From Cytophaga aurantiaca DSM 3654 (GTDB lineage Bacteria > Bacteroidota > Bacteroidia > Cytophagales > Cytophagaceae), in NCBI RefSeq assembly GCF_000379725.1, contig NZ_KB903662.1, positions 139,110-203,109 on the forward strand: a stretch of DNA of 64,000 bases. The letters are read 5' to 3'. The position numbers were made by a program, and so were the translations under genes. Below the pieces are notes generated by a model. The model saw only the letters and a list, made by a program, of their open reading frames with translations. It did no database searches and was not told the DNA's origin. This document shows positions 9,287 through 17,884 of this stretch, piece by piece; position 1 is the first letter of the stretch; each line of letters opens with the position of its first letter.

Positions 9287-9697
9287 TTATAAACCGATTG
9301 CTTTAAGCCATTCGGGAGTGGGTAATACAAGTTTGCGTTCTTTTACACTAAACAATGCTACAGTAAATTCAGCAATGCAGCATTCCTCGACGTTGCGAAG
9401 CATCTTCTGTTCGATCTTTCCTATTTTTCCTTCATAAGAAATCATACGCGATTCAATAACGATCTCCTGGCGCAGACGAAGTTCTTTTAAGAATTTAATA
9501 TTGATCTCCAGAATGGTTGGACCTAGTCCTGTTTCACGGATATAAGATAATCCATAACCATTTTGTGTGATCAGCTCCCAACGTGCTTCTTCAAACAAGG
9601 TTAAATACGTAGCATTGTTTACATGCCCGAATGTATCCAGATGTTGTTCGCGAATGGTAAGCGCGTAGTTGAAGATAACTGCGTTGTCTATGTTCAT
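9287..9697 (-). CDS. Acyl-CoA thioesterase, 4HBT hotdog family
   Basis: The 136-residue protein matches a single hotdog domain. The N-terminal motif HLDTFGHVNNATYL carries the family aspartate (Asp21) and the GHVNN turn, followed by the FEEARW helix. These enzymes hydrolyse acyl-CoA thioesters in the cytoplasm. Substrate length cannot be read from the sequence. YbgC/FadM-type short or medium acyl-CoA hydrolysis is the best guess. Confidence 0.85.
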   Translation of the reverse strand: MNIDNAVIFNYALTIREQHLDTFGHVNNATYLTLFEEARWELITQNGYGLSYIRETGLGPTILEINIKFLKELRLRQEIVIESRMISYEGKIGKIEQKMLRNVEECCIAEFTVALFSVKERKLVLPTPEWLKAIGL

Positions 9698-9715
9698 AAT
9701 AATAAATGATTGAGA

Positions 9716-10300
9716 TTACTTCCAGTTTATTTTGATCATTTCACGTTCTTCCGGTTCATGGGCGTTTGGGTCAGAAAGATTTATGAAAACAAAATATAAT
9801 GGCTTCGTTATTTTTTCGATTAAAATAGGCTCTTGTTTATCTATAATATAAACCTGTTTAATTGTTCGTGTACATACTAAACTATCTCTGGATTTAATAA
9901 TTGTATTAAAGCGATGTTCTTTATCCGTATCATAAAACCAATAGGACGGAGCTTCATCACTGATCATAACTTCATTGTCTTTATTAAAAAGACCTTCTGC
10001 CATTCCTGTATTTTGGTAGCATGGAAGCTTCGATAAGGCTTCTTTCTTTAACGCTTTTTCATACGTTATTTTATTAAAGGATGAACTGACTAGAACACCA
10101 TCGGGTTTCTTGAGTACGAAGACAATGTTAAATGTTTTTTTATCCAGTGTAACTTCATTATTTGTTATTGTCTGTCGGATTCCATTCTGTTCAATATAAA
10201 ATTTGAGCGGAACTTGTTTTTCAGTTGCGCGCTGATCAGAGAAAATTGCGCTGCTAAATAAAAGCGTACAGGCGAAAATAGGCAGAAGAATGATTTTCAT
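9716..10300 (-). CDS. Exported hypothetical protein
   Basis: A 194-residue protein with a clear signal peptide (MKIILLPIFACTLLFSSAIFS) and no recognised domain. The mature part is rich in beta-type sequence and has two cysteines that could form a periplasmic disulfide. It lies 18 bp upstream of the thioesterase gene in the same direction and is probably cotranscribed. It may be periplasmic or surface-exposed; its function is unknown. Confidence 0.6.
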   Translation of the reverse strand: MKIILLPIFACTLLFSSAIFSDQRATEKQVPLKFYIEQNGIRQTITNNEVTLDKKTFNIVFVLKKPDGVLVSSSFNKITYEKALKKEALSKLPCYQNTGMAEGLFNKDNEVMISDEAPSYWFYDTDKEHRFNTIIKSRDSLVCTRTIKQVYIIDKQEPILIEKITKPLYFVFINLSDPNAHEPEEREMIKINWK

Positions 10301-10388
10301 AAAATTACAGATATTGTATAATATTAGTATAAATCGATGTTACTTCAAAAGATATTTAGGTATATAGCATATAGAAAATATAGAAATT

Positions 10389-11210
10389 ATGCGCCGGATT
10401 ATTCTTTTATTCGTATTCGTTCTTTCAGCAGCATTTGCATTAAAAGCAGAACGTATTATTGTTCGGGAAAGGTATACAATTACAATTCCTTATGATACCG
10501 TTTTTGCTTCAGAAGCGTATGATTTATATGTAAAAATCAAATCAAAAGATTCTGTAAAAATTTATTTTGATAAGTTAGATACCTATACTTCTACCTATCA
10601 GAGAGAAGAACCACCAATGAATAATGGTGTAACGTATTTCAAAACAAGAACGAAAGGGGATATGTATTCGAGTAATAATCATACAGAGTATATAAAAATT
10701 CAGATTTCATTTTCTGACACAATGTTCATAGAAAATATGGAATGTTATGTTAAAGAGTTTAACATGAGAAAATTCGGAATTCAAAATGTTATTGACTCGC
10801 TGCATAGATTTACTTCTACAGATCCAAGATTTAATTCTTTAGGTGATTTGAATGCATCTAGGGGTCACAATAAAAAATACGGAAGAATTTCGGATTATAT
10901 AAGCGATAAGTTTCATTTGAGGGATAGTCTTGGTCAGCTTTCTATTGCTTTAATTGTTGATCCGGAAGGGCGGGTAGTTACCATTGAAGTAATTACCAAT
11001 ACCTATAAGGCTGTTGATATAGCTGAATTAAATGCGGCTATAAAAGCGTATCGTTTTAGCAAGAAGCATCCACAAAGTCCCTTTCAAAGAAACGTTTATG
11101 TAAAGGATAAAAATAATGTAGAGTTTAGTATGTATTTTAAAACAGTTCAGCTTATACGTGGTAAAGCGCTCCGCGGTCAATCCTTTGTGGGATATAATGA
11201 CTGGTTATAA
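10389..11210 (+). CDS. Secreted hypothetical protein with a possible TonB-C-like end
   Basis: The 273-residue protein starts with a signal peptide (MRRIILLFVFVLSAAFALKA). Residues from about 190 show LSIALIVDPEGRVVTIEV followed by an Ala-rich helix. This resembles the C-terminal domain of TonB-like energy transducers, but there is no N-terminal TM anchor or proline-rich spacer, so it is not a normal TonB. The upstream half has no recognisable domain. It is divergent from the gene at 9716, with an 88-bp AT-rich gap. Confidence 0.55.
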   Translation: MRRIILLFVFVLSAAFALKAERIIVRERYTITIPYDTVFASEAYDLYVKIKSKDSVKIYFDKLDTYTSTYQREEPPMNNGVTYFKTRTKGDMYSSNNHTEYIKIQISFSDTMFIENMECYVKEFNMRKFGIQNVIDSLHRFTSTDPRFNSLGDLNASRGHNKKYGRISDYISDKFHLRDSLGQLSIALIVDPEGRVVTIEVITNTYKAVDIAELNAAIKAYRFSKKHPQSPFQRNVYVKDKNNVEFSMYFKTVQLIRGKALRGQSFVGYNDWL

Positions 11211-11239
11211 TTTTGTATAAACTTTATGATCTAAAATAA

Positions 11240-11271
11240 AAATGCTCCTTACATTTCTGCGAGGAGCATTT
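11240..11271. terminator. Stem-loop terminator
   Basis: AAATGCTCCT (11240-11249) pairs perfectly with AGGAGCATTT (11262-11271) around a 12-nt loop, 30 bp after the stop codon of the preceding gene. Confidence 0.7.
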
Positions 11272-11276
11272 CGTAG

Positions 11277-11378
11277 AGACGCAATTTATTGCGTCTGGAA
11301 TGAATTCAATGATTATTCAAGACGTAATAAATTGCGTCTGAATATGGGATCAATTATAAGACGCAATAAATTGCGTCT
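11277..11378. repeat. Three copies of a 20-nt palindrome (AGACGCAATAAATTGCGTCT type)
   Basis: Copies lie at 11277-11296, 11320-11339 and 11359-11378. Each has 9-nt arms with a 2-nt centre. The first has the centre in the other orientation and the second has one arm mismatch. They are spaced 43 and 39 bp apart between convergent genes. The form suggests a dispersed intergenic palindrome family; other genomic copies cannot be seen here. Confidence 0.85.
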
Positions 11379-11390
11379 CTACCGTTAGAA

Positions 11391-12638
11391 TTAGAATACA
11401 AATCCTACCTTTTTCAAATCTTCCCAATACAACGGATACGATTTATTGACTACAGATGGTTCTTCGATTGTTACTTTACCTAATAAAGCAAGCGGCGCGA
11501 ACGCCATTGCCATGCGGTGATCTTCGTAGGTATGTACCGATTGTCCGTCTACCTTAAATGTTCCCGGAACAACTTTGTATGTAATGTCTTTTTCGATCTC
11601 GATCATGTCTGCACCAAACTTGCGTAGCTCATTTTGGATTGCAGCAATACGATCTGTTTCTTTGATACGTAAGCTTTGTAAACCGCTTAATGTTCCTTCC
11701 ACGCCTTTGGCAGCAAGGATTACAGCAACCGTTTGTGCCAAGTCCGGACAGTCGGTAAAATCCCAAACAAGATTTCCTTTAACAGGCTGCTTGGTTAATT
11801 TTAACCCGTCTGAAGTGAATTCAGTTTTTACACCCAATTGGTCCATGATGTCAACGATCACGTGATCACCCTGAAGTGACTCTTTTACGTAGCCTTTTAA
11901 TTCAATTGTAGCTTCTTTTGCAAGCGCTGCAATGCTGAACCAGTAGCTTGAACCAGACCAATCCGATTCAACGGTATACTGTGCAGGTTTATATGTCTGA
12001 TGTGAAATTTTAATAATGTTGTCTTTCCATTCCGATGTTACACCGAAGCGTTCCATCAAACGTAACGTCATTTCAATATAAGGCTTCGAACCTACGTGCC
12101 CTAACAATTCGATCGTTAAACCTTTAGGCAGCACAGGCGCAATCATCAACAACGCGGTGATGTATTGAGAACTCACATCCCCTTTGATCTTGATGTAATC
12201 TGTTTTTGCTAATTCGGGTTTGAATGGATGAATCAAGATAGGAGGGTAGCCGTCTTTTTCTTTGTATTCAATCACTGCACCCAATTCACGCAAGGCATCA
12301 ACCAATAATTTAATCGGACGTTCTTTCATGCGTGGTGAACCTGTCATTTCACGAGGCTTACCGTTGAATGAACTGAAGGCTGTTAAGAAACGCATTGTTG
12401 TACCGGCATCCAATACATCCCAAACCGGATTGCTATCAGAGTCTAGTAAACGGATCATCGTTTGTGTATCGCGCGCGTTGGATAAATTATCTAACTGAGA
12501 TTTTCTTCCGGTAAGTGCATCAATTACCAACACACGATTGCTCTCGCTTTTAGAAGCAGGAGGTGTGATGGTATGATTAATAATACCCGAGGTATGTGTC
12601 AGATGAAATGCTTGTGCAGTTGTATCAGAGGCTTGCAT
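11391..12638 (-). CDS. aroA: 3-phosphoshikimate 1-carboxyvinyltransferase (EPSP synthase)
   Basis: The enzyme transfers the enolpyruvyl group of PEP to shikimate-3-phosphate, the sixth step of the shikimate pathway. The 415-residue length is normal. Visible motifs are PASKSESNR (substrate binding), DAGTTMRFL (PEP loop), LRIKETDRI and YEDHRMAMAFA. Its ATG lies 14 bp inside the end of aroB, so the two are translationally linked. The DAGTT replaces the more common NAGTA, a variant seen in this phylum. Confidence 0.95.
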   Translation of the reverse strand: MQASDTTAQAFHLTHTSGIINHTITPPASKSESNRVLVIDALTGRKSQLDNLSNARDTQTMIRLLDSDSNPVWDVLDAGTTMRFLTAFSSFNGKPREMTGSPRMKERPIKLLVDALRELGAVIEYKEKDGYPPILIHPFKPELAKTDYIKIKGDVSSQYITALLMIAPVLPKGLTIELLGHVGSKPYIEMTLRLMERFGVTSEWKDNIIKISHQTYKPAQYTVESDWSGSSYWFSIAALAKEATIELKGYVKESLQGDHVIVDIMDQLGVKTEFTSDGLKLTKQPVKGNLVWDFTDCPDLAQTVAVILAAKGVEGTLSGLQSLRIKETDRIAAIQNELRKFGADMIEIEKDITYKVVPGTFKVDGQSVHTYEDHRMAMAFAPLALLGKVTIEEPSVVNKSYPLYWEDLKKVGFVF

Positions 12639-13674
12639 AATAGTGTAAAGATGCGGTGATCTCTTCTTTGGTTAAGGATATATTGAAATTTGCTGTGCCA
12701 ACTTTTTCTAATAAAGAAAATTGTATGGCACCGCTTTCGTTTTTCTTGTCTTGTAATGTAAGCGGAACAATCAGATCGATCTCTGTAAACAAGATGTGTG
12801 TATGTCCGTAAATCGAAAGAATATAATTTTCGATTTCTTTGTGTTCTGCTTCAGTAATAAATCCTTTTTGTACAGACAACCAGGATTCGCAGATCATACC
12901 GGCAGCAATGGCTTCGCCGTGTAGCAGACGTTTGTGTGGAATAAATAAGAAATGACTTTCGATGGCATGTCCTACGGTATGTCCGAAGTTTAATATTTTT
13001 CGAAGACCTTTTTCTAACGGATCTTCAATGGTAATTTTTTCTTTGATCGCTACAGAATGTTTTGCCAAGGCCATCCAATCTAATTGTGTCAGATCGGTTA
13101 CCGTTTTTATTTCATTCCATTTTGCTTTATCAGCAATCAGACAATGTTTGATGATCTCTGCATAACCCGAACGCAATTCTTTTTCATCAAGCGTATTCAA
13201 AAACGTTGGATCAATAATTACTGCAAGGGGTACATTAAATACACCAATGTGATTTTTGAAAACGTTTTCGTGTGCATCGGTAAAGTCGATCCCCAGCTTG
13301 CCGCCAACACTTGCATCAACTTGCGATAATAAGGTTGTAGGGATTTGTATGAAATCGATTCCTCTTTTATACGTAGACGCACAGAAGCCACCCATGTCAC
13401 CAATTACACCACCGCCAAGATTTACAAGCAATGCTTTGCGATCCAGCGCAAGCTCAGTCATCTGTGACCATATTGCAGAGCACGTCTCTAATGTTTTTTC
13501 TTTTTCACCGCTGTTAATCTCAATGATATGCTCTGTTGAGAATAGGTCAGCGATAAGCGGAAGGCAATGTTTTTTTGTATTCTCGTCCACCAACACACAC
13601 ACCGTTGAGTACTTTCCAAGGAAAGGCTGCAGCGTTTGTTTTGTATTGGTTGTAAAAAGTATTTCAGAAGCCAT
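12625..13674 (-). CDS. aroB: 3-dehydroquinate synthase
   Basis: Converts DAHP to 3-dehydroquinate with NAD and a divalent metal, the second shikimate step. Family motifs are GGGVIGDMGGFCASTYKRG (NAD and phosphate binding), PTTLLSQVDASVGGKLGID, the metal ligand segment RSGYAEIIKH, and NFGHTVGHAIE. ATG 13674 gives 349 residues. A TTG start at 13707 would fall inside a hairpin and add 11 atypical residues. The last 14 bp overlap aroA. Confidence 0.95.
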   Translation of the reverse strand: MASEILFTTNTKQTLQPFLGKYSTVCVLVDENTKKHCLPLIADLFSTEHIIEINSGEKEKTLETCSAIWSQMTELALDRKALLVNLGGGVIGDMGGFCASTYKRGIDFIQIPTTLLSQVDASVGGKLGIDFTDAHENVFKNHIGVFNVPLAVIIDPTFLNTLDEKELRSGYAEIIKHCLIADKAKWNEIKTVTDLTQLDWMALAKHSVAIKEKITIEDPLEKGLRKILNFGHTVGHAIESHFLFIPHKRLLHGEAIAAGMICESWLSVQKGFITEAEHKEIENYILSIYGHTHILFTEIDLIVPLTLQDKKNESGAIQFSLLEKVGTANFNISLTKEEITASLHYYASL

Positions 13675-13695
13675 ATTCAGCAGTCGCTTTAAAAT

Positions 13696-13726
13696 CCAAA
13701 CCCCCAACGTATAGCTGAGGGTTTGG
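13696..13726 (-). terminator. Hairpin between the DAHP synthase gene and aroB
   Basis: On the minus strand CCAAACCC (13726-13719) pairs with GGGTTTGG (13703-13696), followed by ATTTT. It could end part of the transcription before aroB or be a processing site. Only one arm mismatch lies near the loop. Confidence 0.5.
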
Positions 13727-13760
13727 GTATTGTATGATTGTGAATGTATTAAGAATCAAA

Positions 13761-14867
13761 TTATGCTTTTGATTCAACCGCTTTCATAATTTCTGTTTGT
13801 CTGCGGATAGATTCTTCGTGAACCAATTTGAATACGTCAACAACGAATTCTTCATTGATACCTAATTTCTTCGCTAACTCAGAACGGTTTTTCATAATAT
13901 CATCCCAACGTTTCACTTGAAGTGTAGTAACGTTGTTGTCTCTTTTGTATTCGCCGATCTTCTCAACAACAGCCATACGTGTAGCAAGTGTTTCCACTAA
14001 TTCACGGTCAATGTTGTCAATTTTCTCACGCAACTCTTCTAAGTGATCGTTGAAGTCAACATTTGTTGTAGACTGCGTACGGATCTTAAGATCGTTTAAG
14101 ATTTCGCCTAAACGTTCAGGAGTTACTTGTTGGTCTGCATCAGACCATGCTTTGTCCGGATCGATGTGTGTTTCAATCATCAAACCATCAAAACCAAGAT
14201 CCATTGCTTTTTGAGATATTTCAAATATCAAATCTCTCTTACCACCGATGTGACTTGGATCACAGATGATTGGAATTTGAGGAGCGATACGTTTTAATTC
14301 AATTGGAATAGACCAGGTAGGTACGTTACGGAACTTAGATTTATCGATCGTAGAGAAACCACGGTGGATAGCAGCAAGATCACGAACACCTGCGCGATAG
14401 AAACGCTCAAATGCACCGATCCATAAGCCAAGCTCAGGGTGCGTAGGGTTTTTAATTAATACAGCTTTGTCTTTAACGCCTTGCATAGCATCTGCCATCT
14501 CTTGAATAGCAAATGGACTCACTGTTGTACGAGCACCTACCCATAGAACGTCAACGCCATATTTCAACGCTAGTTCAATGTGTTCCGGGTTCGCAACTTC
14601 AGTACCGATCTGGATACCTAGTTCTTTTTTAACTTCTGCCAACCATTTCAAACCTTCTTCTCCTGATCCTTCAAAAGCGTTTGGTCTTGTTCTTGGTTTC
14701 CAGATACCGGCACGTAATACATCAACTTTACCTAAGTCTTTTAAAAGCTTAGCTGTTGACATCAACTGCTCAGGTGTTTCGGCGCTACAAGGGCCTGCGA
14801 TGATCAAAGGCTTGTGGTTAGTTTTTGCCCAAGATTCAATCGGATTTACGTTTAATTCTACTTTCAT
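13761..14867 (-). CDS. Bifunctional DAHP synthase / chorismate mutase (AroQ type)
   Basis: Residues 1-265 form a type I-beta-like DAHP synthase: IIAGPCSAE at 22-30, RAGIWKPRTRPNAFEG, IKNP, HRGFS and CDPSHIGGKRD with metal and PEP ligands. It condenses PEP with erythrose-4-phosphate. Residues about 275-360 form an AroQ helical chorismate mutase (LREKIDNIDRELVETLATRM, then EYKRD), which turns chorismate into prephenate. The fusion lets the mutase domain sense pathway end products in other Bacteroidetes and Bacillus-type enzymes. It is the first gene of the aro cluster. Confidence 0.93.
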   Translation of the reverse strand: MKVELNVNPIESWAKTNHKPLIIAGPCSAETPEQLMSTAKLLKDLGKVDVLRAGIWKPRTRPNAFEGSGEEGLKWLAEVKKELGIQIGTEVANPEHIELALKYGVDVLWVGARTTVSPFAIQEMADAMQGVKDKAVLIKNPTHPELGLWIGAFERFYRAGVRDLAAIHRGFSTIDKSKFRNVPTWSIPIELKRIAPQIPIICDPSHIGGKRDLIFEISQKAMDLGFDGLMIETHIDPDKAWSDADQQVTPERLGEILNDLKIRTQSTTNVDFNDHLEELREKIDNIDRELVETLATRMAVVEKIGEYKRDNNVTTLQVKRWDDIMKNRSELAKKLGINEEFVVDVFKLVHEESIRRQTEIMKAVESKA

Positions 14868-14927
14868 ATTCTACGCTTTTATCATCTTCCTAACAAAAAC
14901 AGATTGCTTTCCGTTCTATATTGTAAG

Positions 14928-16103
14928 ATGAAAACCTTACACTCTATTAATTTCAGCGATACTGCTATCGCATTTGCTTCAAAATCAACGAAAGAATTGA
15001 AACACATGAGGTTTCTTTTCCGCACAATGGCTTGGAGCAAGATGACAAATATAAGTGTTTCTTTCCTAAAATTCGCATTAAAGTACCATTTTCCCATCAA
15101 AAATATTGTCCGAAAAACGCTCTTTAACCAGTTTTGCGGAGGCGAAACCTATTGGGAATGTGGTACAACGATGGATAAGCTTCATGAAAAAGGCATTTTT
15201 TCGATACCGGATTACAGCGTGGAAGGCAAGGAAGATGAAGTATCTTTTAATCAGACAGTCAAAGAGTTACTGAAAGGAATTGAACTGGCAGCTGGCTTGC
15301 CGATGGTGTCTTTTTCGGTCTTTAAAATGACCGGAATTGCACGTTTTGCCTTGCTTGAAAAGATCCAGCGCGGCGATGAACTTTCTTCTGAAGAGAAGAA
15401 AGAATTTGGTCGCGTGAAAGAGCGTGTAACCCGTTTGTGTTTTGAAGCCGAAACGCACAATGTTCGCCTTATGGTAGATGCAGAAGAAACGTGGATACAG
15501 ACTGCAATCGATGAGTTGTGTATTGAATTTATGAAACGTTTTAATACACAGAAACCGATTCTTTTTTTTACGATTCAATTGTATCGCAAAGATGGTTTGG
15601 AACGCTTGAAGAAGATGTATGCAGATGCGCAGCGCGATGGCTATTTCACAGGCTTTAAACTGGTGCGCGGTGCCTATATGGAAAAAGAACGAGAGCGTGC
15701 AAAGACATTAAATTATCCATCGCCGATTCATGATACAAAAGAAAATACCGATGCGATGTACAACGAAGCCGTATCGTTTTGTTTGCACGAAGACATTGCA
15801 ACTTGCGTCGCTACACACAATCAGTTCAGTATTGAAAAAGCCGTTCGCGAAATGGATCCGAAAGACATGCAGATCTCGGGCTTTGCACAGCTATATGGGA
15901 TGGGCGATTTCTTAAGCTACAACCTGGCACATGCAGGTTATAAAGTTTCGAAGTATTTACCCTACGGACCGCTGCGTGAAGTAATGCCGTATCTGTTCCG
16001 AAGAGCAGAAGAAAATAAATCCATCACGGGTGAAACAACACGTGAGTTATCTTTTATTGAGAAGGAATTGAAACGCAGGAAAGCTGCGTTAAATTCCAAA
16101 TGA
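14928..16103 (+). CDS. Proline dehydrogenase (monofunctional, PutA-type PRODH domain)
   Basis: Oxidises proline to pyrroline-5-carboxylate using FAD and passes electrons to quinone. The 391-residue barrel carries KLVRGAYMEKERERA (FAD and substrate loop), the ATHNQFS strand and the C-terminal YLFRRAEEN helix whose Arg pair binds the proline carboxylate. No P5C dehydrogenase domain is fused, so the second step must be encoded elsewhere. ATG 14928 was preferred to TTG 14904. It is divergent from the DAHP synthase gene, with only 60 bp for both promoters. Confidence 0.93.
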   Translation: MKTLHSINFSDTAIAFASKSTKELKHMRFLFRTMAWSKMTNISVSFLKFALKYHFPIKNIVRKTLFNQFCGGETYWECGTTMDKLHEKGIFSIPDYSVEGKEDEVSFNQTVKELLKGIELAAGLPMVSFSVFKMTGIARFALLEKIQRGDELSSEEKKEFGRVKERVTRLCFEAETHNVRLMVDAEETWIQTAIDELCIEFMKRFNTQKPILFFTIQLYRKDGLERLKKMYADAQRDGYFTGFKLVRGAYMEKERERAKTLNYPSPIHDTKENTDAMYNEAVSFCLHEDIATCVATHNQFSIEKAVREMDPKDMQISGFAQLYGMGDFLSYNLAHAGYKVSKYLPYGPLREVMPYLFRRAEENKSITGETTRELSFIEKELKRRKAALNSK

Positions 16104-16163
16104 CTGGTATGAAATTCCAAATAATAAAAAACAAATCTCAAACGGATAGAATAGCTTTCTTAT

Positions 16164-16273
16164 CTTGGGGCGATGCCCCAAGTTTAAATATGTCAGGCTT
16201 ACAGCCTGAACATTCGACATGAAACGAATAAGCCTGTAAGGCTTTAATAAACTAGCTTGGGGTATCGCCCCAA
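16164..16273. repeat. Composite intergenic palindromic element
   Basis: Four nested or adjacent inverted repeats fill about 110 bp. CTTGGGGC/GCCCCAAG is at 16164-16182, TCAGGCT/AGCCTGA at 16193-16209, AAGCC/GGCTT at 16230-16244 and TTGGGG/CCCCAA at 16257-16273. The outer segments TTGGGGCGAT (16165-16174) and ATCGCCCCAA (16264-16273) are also mutual inverted repeats. The form is REP/MITE-like. Confidence 0.75.
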
Positions 16274-16310
16274 CACTGGACAGGTTAACTATACTGACCA
16301 CGATTTTAAG

Positions 16311-16318
16311 TATATTTG
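16311..16318 (+). promoter_or_regulatory. Possible -7 promoter element (TATATTTG)
   Basis: It matches the Bacteroidetes TAnnTTTG consensus exactly. It ends only 4 bp before ATG 16322, so a transcript from it would be nearly leaderless. No -33 TTTG is seen at the usual distance, so it may be chance. Confidence 0.3.
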
Positions 16319-16321
16319 AAT

Positions 16322-17524
16322 ATGAAATCCGTTTATTACTTTTTATCAATACCGGTCATCGTACTGTTATGTACTGCTATGGCTTATCGATACTGCTCTT
16401 CGGAGGAGAAAAAATTTATAATGTTTTCAGGAAGAAATCATTATGTGTATGGAAGATATGAATACAAAGACGATTATGTTTCGTTTTCAAACTCAGGGTC
16501 GAGTATCACATTTGGTACCAGCACACCGGATGTTTCAGTTCTTATTGAAAGCCTGTCAGAACCCACAAATCCAAATCTAAACTGGTTATTAGTTCTTGTT
16601 AATGATTCGTGCCATACAAAATTCTCTTTAAAGCCCGGCAAACATTCATATGCGCTGGATCTGCCGTCTACCAAATCAAATACGTGGACGATTACTTTGG
16701 TTAAAATTACTGAAAGCCATATTGGACGAGTTAATTGCTATGGATTTGAAATACCGGAAAAGGAAAGTGGCATGGAATTTCGTCCGATGGTTACTTATTG
16801 GGGGAAAGAGTATTATGATAAAAATACGATTATTCAGTTTATAGGTAATTCAATTACGTGTGGGTATGGGAACATGCTTTCTATTGCACCACCGCCTAAT
16901 GGAACCCCACTTACCGGATTTCATTCTGAAAATGAAAATGCATACATGTCTTATGCCATGCAAACTGCGCGAAACCTGAGGGCAATTCCCATGCTTGTAT
17001 CATTTTCAGGAAAAGGAATGTATCGAAATTTTGATAGCGATACGAATGAAACCATGCCTAAGATCTATGATCGTATTCACTTGCAAGACAGTGTAAGTGC
17101 AATTTGGGAAGGCGATCCGGTAAGAGAAACAGCTACCAGTTTAATTGTTATTAATCTGGGAACGAATGATTATTTTGGTGAATCAAGGAACGAACATTTA
17201 AATGATGCTGTTTTCGTTAAGACATACATAAAATTTGTATCCAAGATTATAAATTTGTATCCGGATTCGAAGATTATTTGTGTCAATGGTCCGATGTTAA
17301 ATAATAATTTTCCGGCAGGGAAAAAGTGCTGGACGAGGATTCAGGCAAGCATAATAAAAGTGCAGGAACACTTTTATGCAATGGGAGACAAGCGAGTCTA
17401 TACGTTTTTCTTTACACCTCAATCCGCTCCGTATGGAGAAGATTATCACCCTTCTTTGGCAACACATACAAAAATGGCCGAAGAACTTACTACCTTTATA
17501 AGAACCGTAGTTTATAAAAAATAA
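16322..17524 (+). CDS. CE2-like SGNH acetyl esterase (secreted)
   Basis: A 400-residue protein with a signal peptide or N-terminal anchor, a beta-rich jelly-roll domain (about 35-155) and an SGNH hydrolase domain (about 160-400). The nucleophile is Ser177 in GNSITCGYG, with NLGTND at 278-283 as block III and the Asp374/His376 pair in DYHPS. This two-domain layout is that of carbohydrate esterase family 2, which removes acetyl groups from xylan or other glycans. That fits the lignocellulose-degrading setting. The usual GDS is GNS, as in many CE2 enzymes. The exact substrate is not readable. Confidence 0.8.
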   Translation: MKSVYYFLSIPVIVLLCTAMAYRYCSSEEKKFIMFSGRNHYVYGRYEYKDDYVSFSNSGSSITFGTSTPDVSVLIESLSEPTNPNLNWLLVLVNDSCHTKFSLKPGKHSYALDLPSTKSNTWTITLVKITESHIGRVNCYGFEIPEKESGMEFRPMVTYWGKEYYDKNTIIQFIGNSITCGYGNMLSIAPPPNGTPLTGFHSENENAYMSYAMQTARNLRAIPMLVSFSGKGMYRNFDSDTNETMPKIYDRIHLQDSVSAIWEGDPVRETATSLIVINLGTNDYFGESRNEHLNDAVFVKTYIKFVSKIINLYPDSKIICVNGPMLNNNFPAGKKCWTRIQASIIKVQEHFYAMGDKRVYTFFFTPQSAPYGEDYHPSLATHTKMAEELTTFIRTVVYKK

Positions 17525-17526
17525 CC

Positions 17527-17865
17527 GTGAGAAAAGAAATTAATATTGCTGTCATCGGATTGATCATTGCATCGATCCTTATTCAAATGTTTAGCCTTGG
17601 TAATTTTTATATATACAGAACCTTGTTGGGTTTGTACTCGCTTACCTGTTTGTATTTGCTGTATGCATTTTATATTGAAGGTAAAAAGAAAAGCGGAAGC
17701 GGTATGCTTAATTCGCTTTCTCTGATCTTTACCTGTCTGGTTATTTGTATACAGATCATGTCTATAACCGTAGACTTATCAGGTGTTGAATATGTACTGC
17801 TTTCAGTAGCCTTTACAGGTATCTCACTTTCCTTGTTGTTCATGAACGACTTGCTGAAAGATTAA
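17527..17865 (+). CDS. Small four-helix membrane protein of unknown function
   Basis: Starts at GTG 17527, two bases after the esterase stop, so it is probably cotranslated. It has 112 residues with about four hydrophobic helices separated by a short basic loop (EGKKKSGSG). I recognise no family. It also lies only 19 bp before the MATE gene, which places it in the middle of a three-gene unit. Confidence 0.6.
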   Translation: MRKEINIAVIGLIIASILIQMFSLGNFYIYRTLLGLYSLTCLYLLYAFYIEGKKKSGSGMLNSLSLIFTCLVICIQIMSITVDLSGVEYVLLSVAFTGISLSLLFMNDLLKD

Positions 17866-17884
17866 TTTTAGAACAGATACCTGC

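Noticed and set aside
16089-16349. Minus-strand frame over the intergenic hairpin element
   Set aside because: It only spans the palindromic element and both gene edges, and has no recognised domain.
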